Origin: Agapetus fuscipes
Taxonomy: Eukaryota > Arthropoda > Insecta > Trichoptera > Glossosomatidae
Assembly: GCA_951799405.1 (NCBI GenBank)
Contig: OX637332.1
Coordinates: 29,674,832 to 29,738,831, forward strand
DNA length: 64,000 nucleotides
Direction of reading: 5' to 3'
This document shows, one piece after another, positions 52,627-63,161 of this stretch. Position 1 is the stretch's first letter, and every line of letters begins with the position of its first letter. Under the pieces are notes generated by a model that ran no database searches, was not told the origin of the DNA, and worked only from the letters and a program-made list of their open reading frames with translations. The position numbers and the translations under genes were made by a program.

Positions 52627-52690
52627 ATACAAACTATATGCGAAAAGACTTTTTCCCCGACCTAATATATTTACAACATAGATAATAGAT

Positions 52691-53013
52691 TATGGCCACA
52701 TCTTTGCAGATTAAATTCTATACTAAAATGGGGTGACAGAGTATATGAAAAATCTGAAAATTGACAATTATAACTTTTGGGACAATTAACTGCCGTATTT
52801 GTCAGGAGCCAACTGTGTAATTCTGTTGTTTCATTCAGAAATAATTCAGGTTGTTTGCGTGGCTGGCACGCAAGTTACGTGTGGGTTAAAAGTTTTCCCT
52901 GAAACCGTTTTAACTGTAAGCGAGGGCTTGTCTTAATGTTTTATGAAATGTTCCATATAATAAACTTTATCGTAATGGAACTGTAATTTTCCTGACTTTA
53001 GAATACGTTCTCT
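52691..53013. other. No recognisable feature
   Basis: No family match. Confidence 0.3.
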
Positions 53014-53443
53014 AATGGCGGTATTCACCATTACCATGTGAATGCTTAGGTTTTGCTGAGGAAAAATTTCTAGTAAGTAGGTATCGAAATAGTAGTAATC
53101 TAAATCTATTCCTTGACTTATAGGTTGGTATGCGGCTGACCACCCATACTGTAAAAATTGGTTCACTTTGCCAATGTCACCCCTGTTTCAGGGAAGGACG
53201 GCAAGAGTTGCAGGGCTTATGTTCATTTGAGATTGGGTTTTTATAATGTATGTAGGTCCACATGCGGCATGTGTTAGCGCGAAATTATACATGTCTGCTT
53301 GTGGGAATGCATTTAATATAAATCTTAAATTATATATATCCTTGCACCTTAGATTAGATTAGATTAGATATTTCGATACTTACTAGGTTTTTTTTTCTTT
53401 AGCAAAACTTAAGCGCTGAGATAGCAATGGTGAATACCGCCAT
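53014..53443. mobile_element. MITE-G split by a T copy
   Basis: Inverted arms of about 75 bp (53014-53092 and 53373-53443) begin ATGGCGGTATTCACCATT and share cttaggttttgct and agtaagta..tcgaaat. The T copy 53106-53371 sits in the loop. Confidence 0.8.
53106..53371 (+). repeat. T copy, complete unit
   Basis: Starts at the family boundary (ttccttgacttatagg) and ends in (TTAGA)n. Confidence 0.85.
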
Positions 53444-53464
53444 ATGTGCTTGTTTGTCCTATGT

Positions 53465-53723
53465 CCATCTATCTATAATCTACAATCTAAGCTGCAAAGA
53501 TATGTTAACATTTAAGGTTCATATTAAATGCGTGCCCACAGACAGGCCCATGTAGGTTGGCGCCTACACATTCTGCATGTGTGCATATAAATAAACAAAA
53601 CCTCACATGAACATAAACCTTGCAACTCCTGCCGCCGTTCCCTTAACCGGGGTGGCATTGGCAAAAGTGAACCGATTTTTACAGCACGGGTGGTCAGCCT
53701 CATACCAACCTATCAGTCAAGGA
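53465..53723 (-). repeat. T copy (GACTGATAGG variant)
   Basis: Close relative of 23151-23403. A further short minus T piece follows at 53752-53812. Confidence 0.8.
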
Positions 53724-53806
53724 GCATAAGCAATCTTTGTCTTTGAACTCTTATCGAAGCTTCATGAAACAGGGACGACATTATCAAAATGAACCATTTT
53801 TTACAG

Positions 53807-53978
53807 AATTAGTAATAATAATATTAGGATGATTTATTTGGTAAGCTCTGTTTTTGTGTGAATCACACCTCAAGAGCCCTCTGCAAGCTTGGTCGTCGCT
53901 GTAGAAAGCGCCAATACTCAAGCAAGACCCAGTTGCTGTAAGGCTGGTTGCACCTTTAGTGACCGGTCCTCGGTATTT
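53807..53978 (-). repeat. SINE-A 3' half
   Basis: (ATT)n tail, gtgtgaatcacacctcaaga, gagccctctgcaagctt, agaccc agttgctgtaagg, tgaccggtcc. Confidence 0.8.
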
Positions 53979-53979
53979 A

Positions 53980-54230
53980 GATTGTCTTCCCACTGACTTG
54001 AGAGCCACAAGCATGTGAATTCTAGTATACTTAATAATGCTGCGTTTTATTATATATCGTGATTGTGGATAAATAAAGTTTGTTATAATGTTTTGATTCT
54101 TTATCTGTTTTTGTAAGTGATATTATTCTCGCGTTCAACACCCTAGCAGTGCCACAATTAGTATAGAGAGAATTCTCTGGAGCACGGGTTGAATCTTGAA
54201 ACAGATTTTGGACAAACAAGCTGATACTTT
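53980..54230. other. No recognisable feature
   Basis: No family match. Confidence 0.3.
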
Positions 54231-54770
54231 CTAAATCTAAATCTAAGCTAAAAATATATGTATCATTTGAGATTCATATTAAATGCATTCCCACAAGCAG
54301 ACATGTATAATTTCGCGCTAACACATGCCGCATGTGGACCTACAATATAAAAACTCAATCTCAAATGAACATAAGCCTTGCAACTCTTGCCGTCCTTCCC
54401 TGAAACAGGGGTGACATTGGCAAAGTGAACCAATTTTTATATTATGGGTGGTCAGCCGCATAACAACCTATAAGTCAAGGAACATACATGACAAATTACA
54501 TTTTTTAAATCAAAGAATAAAAATAACAATAAATACATGGACATAAAAGTGAACAAGGCAAAGTGAACCATTTTTTACAGTATGGGTGGTCAGCCGCATA
54601 CCAACCTATCAGTCAAGGAGTACAAGCAATTAATGCAATCAAATATATATATAAAACAAATAAATTTTAAGCAATTAAACAGTAAAAAATTAAAAAACTA
54701 CAACACATATTTTTTTAAATTCAAAAGCCTCAGCTTTAACCGCCAGCATTACAGATCAACCTTACTTTAA
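54231..54770 (-). mobile_element. LINE-T copies, one inside or next to another
   Basis: 54231-54482 is a T unit with its 3' UTR to about 54554. 54555-54620 is a second T 5' piece. 54745-54770 is the ORF2 end block (ccgccagcattacagatcaa). Confidence 0.7.
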
Positions 54771-54899
54771 ATACAGAAAATATCCTCACATTTTACAAAC
54801 ACCTCATTGAACATAGAAATATCCTCACAAGCTAATCCCCATTTGTGGAGCAAGGAATTTCAACGGCTTGCTCTGCGCGGACCCTGTTTAAGGTCGTGA

Positions 54900-55190
54900 T
54901 GATGATGATGATGAGTTGATGATTTCTTTATAGCGCCGTTTCGTGATGTAGTCACTCCAAGGGCGCTGGTACAAACGATGCCAGAAATTTGCTTGTCTTC
55001 AGTGCATTCCGGAACTTTCCATGGTCCTCTAGCTCTCTCACATGATGTGGCAGGTGGTTCCAGGCCAGAGGGCCAGCAACTGCAAATGCACGCTCTCCAA
55101 ATACTGTGTTAACTCTTCTTATAGGTTCTTCAATCCTTGATTTGGCTCCAGTCTCGTCCACAGTCCTCTCCGAAGATTGCACCCTGGGAC
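54900..55190 (-). pseudogene. L2-like LINE 3' end
   Basis: Minus strand RRVNTVFGERAFAVAGPLAWNHLPHHVRELEDHGKF followed by the cggcgctata 3' UTR and a (CATCAT)n tail at 54897-54915. A second copy of the type seen at 11143-11565. Upstream it is cut by MITE-E copy 3. Confidence 0.8.
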
Positions 55191-55368
55191 TTTCTGGGTT
55201 GGAAATCTCATCACCACGGTAATTCTTACCTACCGAATATCGGTAATATTTGTATGAAAACCTGTCAATCCAAGATGACCGCAAGTGATCAGCTGATAAG
55301 TCTTCATACAAATATTATCAATATTCGGTAAGTAAGAAATTCTGTGGTGATGAGACTTCCAGCCCTGG
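55191..55368. mobile_element. MITE-E copy 3, inner palindrome
   Basis: Near-perfect foldback: gaaatctcatcaccacggta against ctgtggtgatgagacttcc, with taccgaatatcggtaatatt arms. Lacks the outer ends of the family. Confidence 0.8.
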
Positions 55369-55855
55369 TGCAGCAGAAAGATAAAATCTTGTTTTTTAAA
55401 CCTTTTTCCCTCCCATATGGACTTCCAATAGGGTGCAAATCCTTACTGCGATCCTTAATTGTCCAGATGGGGTTTCTGGACTTGAGTTGCTTCTTTGGGT
55501 GCTTAGAAAATGTCCTTGAAAGCAGGGAACAACGGGTCACTTGCCACTCTGTCCACAATTTTCATGGATGCTAGGGATCTACGTTTAAGTTCGACGTTAA
55601 AAGGCGACATTTTGATCAAAAATGAGCTATGAATGCTATCCTACTTGAAATTTTCCGCCCTTTCTAATGCGTCAATTCCCATAGCTCTACGATGATTTTT
55701 GTTGATGTTTATGCCCAAGCAAATAGCTGCGTTTTCGAAGTATAGTTTTGGTGTAACCGACAAGAATTTGGTCTTTTTTGTCCTAAGGGCGCTTTTGACA
55801 TAAAAAAGTCGTAAAACCACATTAATAGGAATGCCAATAAATGCCTTTATTTTTT
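55369..55855. other. No recognisable feature
   Basis: The minus ORF 55304-55558 (for example KSRNPIWTIKDRSKDLHPIG) looks protein-like but I do not recognise it. Confidence 0.3.
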
Positions 55856-55859
55856 TAAA

Positions 55860-56478
55860 ATAAATATTTAAAAATATAAATGGTAAAACATTGTTTTAAT
55901 TCACTTTATTTTATTTGTTTATGCTCGAATATTTTCGCCTAATGAGGCATCTTCAAGAGCAGAATGGTTACAAATATATTTTTATAAAATAATTTTCAAT
56001 ACAATTTTCAAAACAAAAGCAAAATTCATAGACAATTTTTTTTTTTTAAACACAAATGTAAGATTCAAAAATGCATTATTGTTAGGTATAATGAAATTAA
56101 ATTTTTTTAATACAATAAAAATAAAATATGTTAGTTAAATAAAAATAATAATAATAATAACAAATAAAAAACAAATTATTGCAATATTGGTGAAACATAG
56201 GGAATCTGCACATTCACTAAGTCTTTATTTTTATTTTTGTAGATTTCCAACGCTTCCAGAGCCATCAGTCTCCTCACTTCACACTCAGAGTGCATTACCT
56301 CTACATTGGTAATATCGAAAGTATGGTCTTTATCAATGCAATGGTCTGCCATCTCAGAGTATGCAGATAAGCCTCTGAGTGCTCTGGAATGTTCTTTAAA
56401 TCTTGTGAGTACTGATCTCCCTGTCTCATCAATATATAAAGCCTCACAGTCATTACATTTAATTTTATAAACCTTTAT
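55860..56478 (-). mobile_element. Penelope-like element 3' end with GIY-YIG endonuclease
   Basis: The minus-strand frame 56478-56176 encodes YKIKCNDCEALYIDETGRSV, LTRFKEHSRAL, MADHCIDKDHTFD, NVEVMHSECEVRRLMALEAL and a stop after YVSPILQ. This is the GIY-YIG domain pattern of Penelope-like elements (Y.I.C..C...YI..TGR....R..EH). An in-frame stop lies just upstream, so only this domain survives. Downstream (3') is an AT-rich untranslated region holding a hammerhead-like motif at 55922-55961. Confidence 0.85.
55922..55961 (-). ncRNA. Hammerhead-like motif downstream of the Penelope-like ORF
   Basis: Stem I UGCUC/GAGCA, core UUGAAGA (C3 mutated), stem II GCCU-CAUU-AGGC, GAA, palindrome AAUAUU, C. 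Same sequence family as 63162-63201. Confidence 0.6.
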
Positions 56479-56479
56479 T

Positions 56480-57245
56480 TTTTAATTGTATAGCTGTTTT
56501 GATTTTAACGATATGATAAAAAATATAAAAGTCATGCCATTTTTCTGCAATCTCAGACTTTAAACTGCTCTCCTGAACAATTTAGTTCATGGCGAAATAT
56601 TACTGCCTTTTAACCGTCGATATCTTTTCAGTACGTGAAAAAAGCTCACGCTACCGAACCATTGTCTTTCTTTTATGCGCGAAAAATCTCTCTTTTATGT
56701 GCGATTAAATTTTAAAGTCGTTCATCTGCTTATTGGACAGTTGGAATGTTATTTTCGGAGCGAAATTCACGGAACAATCGCGTCCATATGTCGGGACGAG
56801 AGAGCGCTAAACAAAAGTTTTTGCTTTGAAATTTACCCGTACACCATCTCGAGTATAAAGCGCTGCATATATTCAACTATCGCGTTAACAGAATGATGTT
56901 TAGAAAATACAGCAGCGAGCCTAGTGAGCGTTTTAGGTTGCGTACATTTTTTGGGCTTACGCGACGGTGAGTTGAGTTGATACTCGGAGCAGTGATTAAT
57001 TTATAATCTTCTATTTTTGCTTATATTAGATTTATTTGCCCTTTACGTTAATGGTACCGTGAATTTGTCATGGAGGTAAAGTATTAAACATGAAGCGTTA
57101 TTTTCAGTTGCCGTATTCAGAGACGACTATGGAGTAAATTTTGTACTAACTAACTTTAATGAAATCCTTCATTTGATTCAAACAAAAATTTATTAGTTTT
57201 ATTAATAAAAGGCGCCACCATTTAAGTAAGTACCATTATAGTCAA
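56480..57245. other. No gene recognised; one weak repeat
   Basis: 56898-56960 (aaatacagcagcgagcctag, tgagcg) resembles 61140-61190 (aagatacaacagcgacccta, gtgag). Otherwise unknown. Confidence 0.3.
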
Positions 57246-57246
57246 A

Positions 57247-57425
57247 GTTACTGATCCGTGGTCTAGTAGTAACGCTTTGACCGGTTCCCAAAGATCCATC
57301 CAGCCTTATAGCAACTGGCTTTTGCTAGAGAATTGGCGATTTTTATAGCGACAACCAGGTTATTGAGGTATGATTCACACAAGAACAGCGCTTACCAAAC
57401 AAATCAACCTAATATAATTAAAATT
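57247..57425 (+). repeat. SINE-A with internal deletion
   Basis: Head tgatccgtggtctagtagta; the B box to the mid-body is deleted; resumes at gaccggttcccaaagatcc and ends caaatcaacctaat. Confidence 0.75.
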
Positions 57426-57529
57426 TTCTAGAGTAAAGTGCATTCACAAAGTGAAAATTCTTTTTAATTTAAATTAAAAAAATGTTTTTTTAAATATAGT
57501 TTTATTTTCACTTATTTTGAGTTAACAAG

Positions 57530-57697
57530 GCCTAAGCGCTATCAGACTTTATCCGTCCATCTTCAGAGGCTAAAAACAAAAGGGTTAAAATTCAGGGTAG
57601 GAAAGAGAAAGTGGGTGGTGTTTTAATTACAGGGGTTTGAACCCATGACCTTCCATTTACGAGTGCGAAGCGTTACCACTAAACTACGAACCGGTCG
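57530..57697 (-). repeat. Decayed hammerhead-like unit and SINE-A head
   Basis: 57530-57570 (minus): stem I GCCU/AGGC, core CUGAAGA, stem II GGAC/GUCU, GAU in place of GAA, palindrome AGCGCU. 57638-57697 is a minus SINE-A head with GTTTGAACCC (plus) as B box. Confidence 0.5.
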
Positions 57698-59068
57698 TGA
57701 TTCGTTTCTTCATAGCTTGTTTATTTATCAAGTTCATCGTCATCATCATCATGTAGCTGTTTGGAATACTCGCCCCTCATTTTGCAGTTGATATTCGGTG
57801 GGCAAACACACCTGTTCTAGCCACTATAAAGGCTGTGTTTGAACCTAGTTACTCGTATATTTAACAGAGCTACGCGGTCAGCGCGGCGCTCTCTTTGGAC
57901 AAAGTTGACTACCAAAGTGATTGACATTTCACATCAAGAGTAGGCCGATGCATGAATTTGTATTTTCGCATGTACCAACTAATGCCAGAGAGTGAGGAAC
58001 TGAGCTTGAACGGGAGTGGTTTTGAGTTATGACAATTATTTTGATGAAATTTTAATGACAGCAAAAAAAAGAAGGTTTATATTTACGGGTTAAATATTTT
58101 TTGCAACTCCCTAGCAACCTTGCGTCACATTAGGGTAATGAAACATATTTTTATTTTATTTCATAAAATGATAGACTACATTTAAAAAATGCATCTGCGT
58201 TTTTAAAAAAATAATATCTGGCTTCATTTTTAGATTAGAGCTCTTTAAAATTCACACATTTTCGATTTCCGGTAAAACAGGTCATTTTTTATTTAGGCGG
58301 ATGTGACGTCGACGGATCTTCGGATCTATGGAGTGTACCGCTACGCCTTCGAAGACGGACGGATCCATCTACGTCGATTTGACGTCACAGCGTGGCTAGC
58401 TGGCCCCGTTGCGTTTTGACGGGATTCAAATTCTCGGCATTTTATTTTTGAAAATTAACGATGATATCTTTATTTTTACTACTTAAAAAATATATGGTTA
58501 TGATCCTTGAAATGTACTCTACACAGCCATAGTATTTTTAACAGTTTTCCCCACCACTGCAATTATTTATTACGTCACAAAAATACGGCATTTTTTTGTT
58601 TATGTTATTTGTTCTGACTCCATTGTGATTTTTATTCATTCATTGTACGGCTTCATTGTGCATCAAATTTAGTAACACTGCAGACTTGTATATACATATC
58701 ACTGGCCAACTTACAGTTGTCAAAACTTGCCCTAATATATCTATTCTTGTGACAGAGAACGGGCTAGAATCCATTTCGTTTATCTTTATAATTTAGATAA
58801 ATAATCAATAAACACTCCTGCTTTTTTTCATTTCTATTACTCTTTCAATAAGACAAGAAAGTCAAAGAAAGACACTTGTTTATAAAATAATGTTTTACAG
58901 TAGGTATATACCTACCACCATTAAAGCAGAAGTGTTTTATTTAATACCTGTCGTCCACAAATAGTGTTTGTTATGTTTACTCTTCTAGTTTTAAACTTTA
59001 ATATGAAGTTACCTTTTCCCTGTATACATAAACCCCTATATAAAACATTAACTTGCAAAGTGAGGTTC
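57698..59068. other. Largest stretch without a recognised element
   Basis: No repeat family of the window and no credible ORF. An imperfect palindrome with gacgtcgacggatc and ggatccatctacgtcg lies at about 58305-58395. Confidence 0.35.
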
Positions 59069-59324
59069 ATATCGCACGTTTAATAATAAAGAGAAATAAC
59101 TCGAAAATTGGGAAAATCGAGATTTTGTAATAAAACGCAAGAACAATGCGAGAAGAATAAGTAGAATGCGACAGCCGTTCAATTTGGACGAATTCGACCG
59201 AGATAAAACATCGGCCGCCTTTTTCATCCCATACAAGTTGTACTGGGTGTCTGAACTTCAAACGTGATTCCCCAACATTAATGTTTTTTGAGTTATTGCT
59301 CTTTATTATTAAACGTGCGATATA
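59069..59324. mobile_element. MITE-I
   Basis: Inverted ends of about 40 bp: atatcgcacgtttaataata against tattattaaacgtgcgatat. 256 bp, no ORF. Confidence 0.8.
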
Positions 59325-59577
59325 TGAAAGTCAAACGTATTAAGTTTGCGCTAAAGTTGTATAATTTATCTCTGATAATGAAATATGAGTGCTGTAGGTA
59401 CAGTTGATACCTGAACCAATTAAAATCAGACAAACGAGAAGCAGGTAGGCTTACCGGGTTTTCGGCAACAAAAGACAATCTCTAAACAATCCAAAATGGA
59501 ACGGTTTCGCAAGATTATAAATACATTTTGTTTTCTGAATCAAAGACAAATTCATTTTAATCTGTAAATGTCGACGA

Positions 59578-59815
59578 AACAGCCGAGCGGGCAAGGCGGT
59601 GGCAATTTGTTGGGCATATGATTGAAATAAAACAACGACAGTTCAAGTCCCGACAAAACCTTTTTACGCTGTGGCCCTGAATTAACAAATATCATTGGAT
59701 AATTAATAATGATTTTAATAAAAAATACGTGAATTAATTGCCGATGGTAACAAAGCTTTTTTTCTGGTAAGGTAATAATAGATAAGTGAAATGCAATTAC
59801 CTACTTCACAAATAA
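59578..59815 (+). mobile_element. SINE-D copy
   Basis: Head acagccgagcgggcaaggcg, B box AGTTCAAGTCCC, then atatcattggataattaata and end block ctacttcacaaata. Confidence 0.75.
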
Positions 59816-59864
59816 AAGTAAAATCAAATGGCTAACAGTTTTTGGGTATTTTTTATATGCTTAG

Positions 59865-60058
59865 GTTAGAGTTACGGTCGTTTGACATATTTACAACAAT
59901 AATAACTATACAGTTACAATTTATATATAACCGTTATAAGAGAACTTACATTATTCTCGACGTTTCGATAGTGACGAAGCTAACGTCTTCATTAGACACC
60001 ATTTCTACACGACAGCTAATGATGAACTGATTTTTTTAATAACAATTGTCACTATGAA
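59865..60058. mobile_element. Single copy of the unit dimerised at 14.9 kb
   Basis: Shares ggttagagttacggtcgttt, gagaacttacattattctcg and a decayed hammerhead-like motif at 59954-59996 (GAAACGUC kept, core changed). Confidence 0.65.
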
Positions 60059-60059
60059 C

Positions 60060-60345
60060 TCTCTGTAACTGTAACTGTAACTCTGTCACCATTCCACTAG
60101 GATGGCCAGAGCCTCTGCAGAGCTGTCCTTACATATCTTTTTCAATTCATTAATTTCCATCACCTTTTTCATACATTGTCTTCTTTTACACTCACTTTGT
60201 ATATCCCATTCTTTTTTACAACCACCTCAATCCGATCACTCCATTCTTTTTTTGGTCGTCTTTTACCTCTTTTTCCTTTCACACTTCCTCTGCATATACT
60301 GTGTCAGTGTATCATCGTTCATTCTTTCTACATGCTTCCACATTC
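60060..60345 (-). pseudogene. RTE-like LINE 3' end (ACTGTA-tail subfamily)
   Basis: Tail of three ctgtaa units at 60063-60085. Minus strand reads WDIQSECKRRQCMKKVMEINELKK in broken frames. Confidence 0.7.
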
Positions 60346-60454
60346 CAAGTGTCATTTTTAAAGATAGTGACATTAGTTCAGATTTTCATCACGTTCAGTT
60401 TAAGATTTGTGGATATATACAAACGGTCAAAAAAATTTTTAAGGTTCAAGCAGG

Positions 60455-60687
60455 GCTATTTTTAGACATTTTAGTCGATGGTTAAGCCCACGCACAAACT
60501 AATGATGCCTGGGCTGAAAGTCTCATCACCACGGTCATTTTTAACTACCGAATTTTGGTAATCTTTGTATGAAGACTAATCAGCTGTTATTATGCGGGCA
60601 TCTTGGATTTGACAGGTCTTCATACAAATGCATCACTAGTTTGTCAAAGCATAGGCTCAACGGGAGACTAAAATGTCTAAAAATAGC
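60455..60687. mobile_element. MITE-E copy 2, complete
   Basis: Outer ends GCTATTTTTAGACATTTTAG and ctaaaatgtctaaaaatagc, 233 bp; internal arms as in the other copies. Reference copy. Confidence 0.85.
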
Positions 60688-60689
60688 AC

Positions 60690-61230
60690 CGTAGGTGTTA
60701 GATCTATTTTCGATCTAGAGAGTCAAAATTCAAGACCCGCACCCATCAGTGGAGCAATTTATAAGATAATTGATCCTTAAACCTGTCAGAGCTACTCCGA
60801 GAGAACATTTTTCACCTCCTTAAATTGCACTTAGAGCAATTTTCTCCGATTACGTCTCAACTACCTCAAGTACACAGCATTACTTTAAAACGCAACCCTT
60901 AACGTTATCCAAAAAATATACGAAAACTAAAGTAGAACCAATAGTGAGAGTTTTAGTTTCTGAAGATTATTGGTAAAACTCTTTAGTTAAGTTGTAGCGG
61001 GATGTTTTCTACTTGGGTACAAAAGGTTTTAGAGATGTTTGTAAAGGGACACAAATCTCTCCCTGGTCTTAGACGTACAGTAACCCAAGTATAAACATTC
61101 CATAAACTCCTTTTTTTGCGTAATGGAAAAAATGTATTTCAAGATACAACAGCGACCCTAGTGAGTGAGTTACTTTTCATACTTTTTGTTGTTGTAAAAT
61201 ACGCAATCGAGGAGAGTTCAGGAGGTAATT
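60690..61230. other. No gene recognised
   Basis: 61140-61190 weakly matches 56898-56960. Confidence 0.3.
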
Positions 61231-61234
61231 TTCA

Positions 61235-61755
61235 AAAGTGGTCAACTCCAAATTTATAGAAAATGAAGTAAGTATACAACATTTTCCTAGAAAGAATTCT
61301 TTGTCGGCTCATATCAATCCTAACTAGCCAAATCCAGCCTAAACCCCTCAAAACAAGAAACAAATATCAACTTTACATTAAAAATTAGCCTATTCCAAAC
61401 CACCTTACTTTCAAACATGGCTAGATCCGTTTGAGCCAATCATGTCGCTCCTAGCCCCATCCGCCATCTTGCATTCTCCATACATCGAGCCGTCAAAAGT
61501 AGTCAAATCCGAACCACTTATATAATCTATAATAATAATCTATAATCTAAGTTGCAAGGATATATTCATTTAAAGCTCTCAGATGTATGCCCACAAACCA
61601 ACACGTGTAGTTCGCGCTTACAAATGCTGAATGTGTACTTACAAATAAAATCCAAGCCTCAAATGAACTTTCTAACAAAATTGGTCGAATCCATTTCGCT
61701 TTCATTCAAAAATGGTCAAATCCACACCTTGGAAACAAAAGTAGTCAAATCCGTT
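61235..61755. repeat. Degenerate short repeat (gtagtcaaatccg-like) split by a T copy
   Basis: Variants of agtagtcaaatccg appear near 61238, 61330, 61425, 61497, 61682, 61713 and 61741. The T fragment 61510-61668 interrupts the block. Confidence 0.5.
61510..61668 (-). repeat. T 3' half
   Basis: Tail to agcctcaaatgaac, closest to 24822-25066. Confidence 0.75.
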
Positions 61756-62145
61756 TTTTATCTGGGTTTTTCTCCGTAAATACAAGCATTTACTTTATTT
61801 CTGTTATATTTGATTAATCCTGAACTCCACATTATTCTAAAGTTACCATTCTAAGCATCACAACGGAGTACATCATGACAGAACACAAAAGTCGTATTTT
61901 CTCAATTTGACATAAAGTGGACTTGACTACTATTGAAAATTTCCTCCTGAGTTTATGTGGTGTTTTATACTCTGAGACGTACTGAAGATGTATAAAGCGA
62001 CCCTTGTGGCCGATACAGACTACACACATGTTTAGTATCCTTCCTTTATTTACTTATGGCTTTCAATACCAGCTCCGACACGGAGTTGGAAGGAAATGTA
62101 TTGTATTGATTTCAAGATAAAAAAAGGTTCCAGATTTATTTTTGA
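61756..62145. other. No recognisable feature
   Basis: No family match. Confidence 0.3.
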
Positions 62146-62146
62146 T

Positions 62147-62393
62147 ACGCAACTAAGCTGCACATGTAGCGTAACTTTTTGCCGCGTTATCCCTGATGTG
62201 GCGAGTAGAACCTATTTATTTTTACAGGTAAGGGCCTTACGTCAACCACTTCAGTTGAAGTGAAGGATTTCCAGCTCCGTAGGGGGCTGGTACTCATTTA
62301 TGGTGAAGGCTGAGTAAACCTTGAGATCGAACCCTTGCTTTCGGCATGGAATGCAAGCATTCTATGAGCTATCGACCTTTTACGAGCTTGATT
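62147..62393 (-). mobile_element. SINE-B with a relic of the SINE-A junction
   Basis: SINE-B 62377-62147; upstream 62393-62378 reads aatcaagctcgtaaaa, the conserved A-B junction. So this is a 5'-truncated dimer. Confidence 0.8.
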
Positions 62394-62615
62394 GTTTTCC
62401 TTGACTTATAAGTTGGTATGAGGCTGACCACCCATACTGTAAAAAATGGTTCACTTTGCCAATGTCACCCCTGTTTCAGGGAAGCTCGGCAAGAGTTGCA
62501 GGGCTTATGTCCATTTGAGAATTGGGTTTTTATATTGCAGGTCCACATGCGGCATGTGTGAGCGCGAAATTATACGTGTCTGCTTGTGGGAATGCATTTA
62601 ATATGAATCTTAAAT

Positions 62616-62775
62616 ATATTTTGTATTGTTTGTGTATTAACCTTTTCTGTAATCAATAATCATACCTGATGATGACCTTCTAGGTCGAAAACGTTAGTAA
62701 TTTGTTTAAAGATTTTAATCTTATTGAATAAATTTATCCGTGAAAATAAACAGTGTTTTTAATTAATCAAAAAAT
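62616..62775 (+). mobile_element. 160-bp retroelement-like insert with hammerhead motif
   Basis: Exact 14-bp target duplication on both sides (62602-62615 and 62776-62789). Ends tattttgtattgtttgtgta and aaaataaacagtgttttt match the 76-bp insert at 42114. Holds a CUGAUGA hammerhead-like motif. Too small to code; interpreted as a Penelope-dependent unit or retrozyme-like element. Confidence 0.75.
62663..62699 (+). ncRNA. Hammerhead-like motif with canonical CUGAUGA
   Basis: Stem I UAC/GUA (short), core CUGAUGA, stem II GACCU-UCU-AGGUC after one unpaired U, GAA, palindrome AACGUU, A at the cleavage position. Confidence 0.6.
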
Positions 62776-62828
62776 TATGAATCTTAAATGATACATATCC
62801 TTGCAGCTTAGATTTAGATTTAGATTAG

Positions 62829-63038
62829 ATTGTCGTCGCTACAAAGCGCCAAGTCTCAAGCAAAAAACAGTTGCTGTAAGGCTGGATGGACCTTTGGTGA
62901 CCGGTCATTGGTAAAGGTTTATGAATTTTTCAACCCAGCGAAGGGAAAATTTGAAAATATAAATGGTATATTTTTTGTGCTCCGCCGGGATTCGAACCCA
63001 CAACCGAAGTGTTACCACTGAAATACGGATCGGTCAAA
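62829..63038 (-). mobile_element. SINE-A, nearly full length
   Basis: gtcgtcgctacaaagcg through B box GGGATTCGAACCC (plus reading) to ccactgaaatacggatcgg. Confidence 0.85.
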
Positions 63039-63161
63039 AACTTCTATTCACTCATTTCACGATTTTTAATCTCAATACTATCCTATTTTTTAGTTTTGAT
63101 CTATTAACACAGTGAAAGTCCATTTTTAATTATTTAAAAATTCAAATGGGTAAGACCATTC

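Larger units (their letters stand above)
51194..52662 (-). mobile_element. Mariner relic with three nested insertions
   Basis: Terminal repeats GGTCGGGGAAA at the left and TTTCCCCGACC at the right, each next to TA. 51200-51333 on the minus strand encodes the mariner transposase N-terminal motif SVRVAQSWFKRFQSGNFDVK, DAPRSGR, immediately joined to the terminal repeat, so the catalytic domain is deleted. Later insertions are LINE-T (51334-51811), a hAT-type MITE (51991-52219) and a solo LTR (52235-52626). Confidence 0.8.
51030..52690 (+). repeat. T copy split by a mariner element
   Basis: 5' part 51030-51193, tail part 52663-52690. The two rejoin at TA. Confidence 0.75.
62396..62832 (+). repeat. 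T copy split by a 160-bp hammerhead-bearing insert
   Basis: 62396-62615 and 62776-62832 form one T unit. The flanking duplication is TATGAATCTTAAAT. Confidence 0.85.

Noticed and set aside
54952..55311. 119-residue minus ORF as a single protein
   Set aside because: Its N-terminal third is MITE-E DNA read through; only the part from about 55190 down is an L2-like LINE end.
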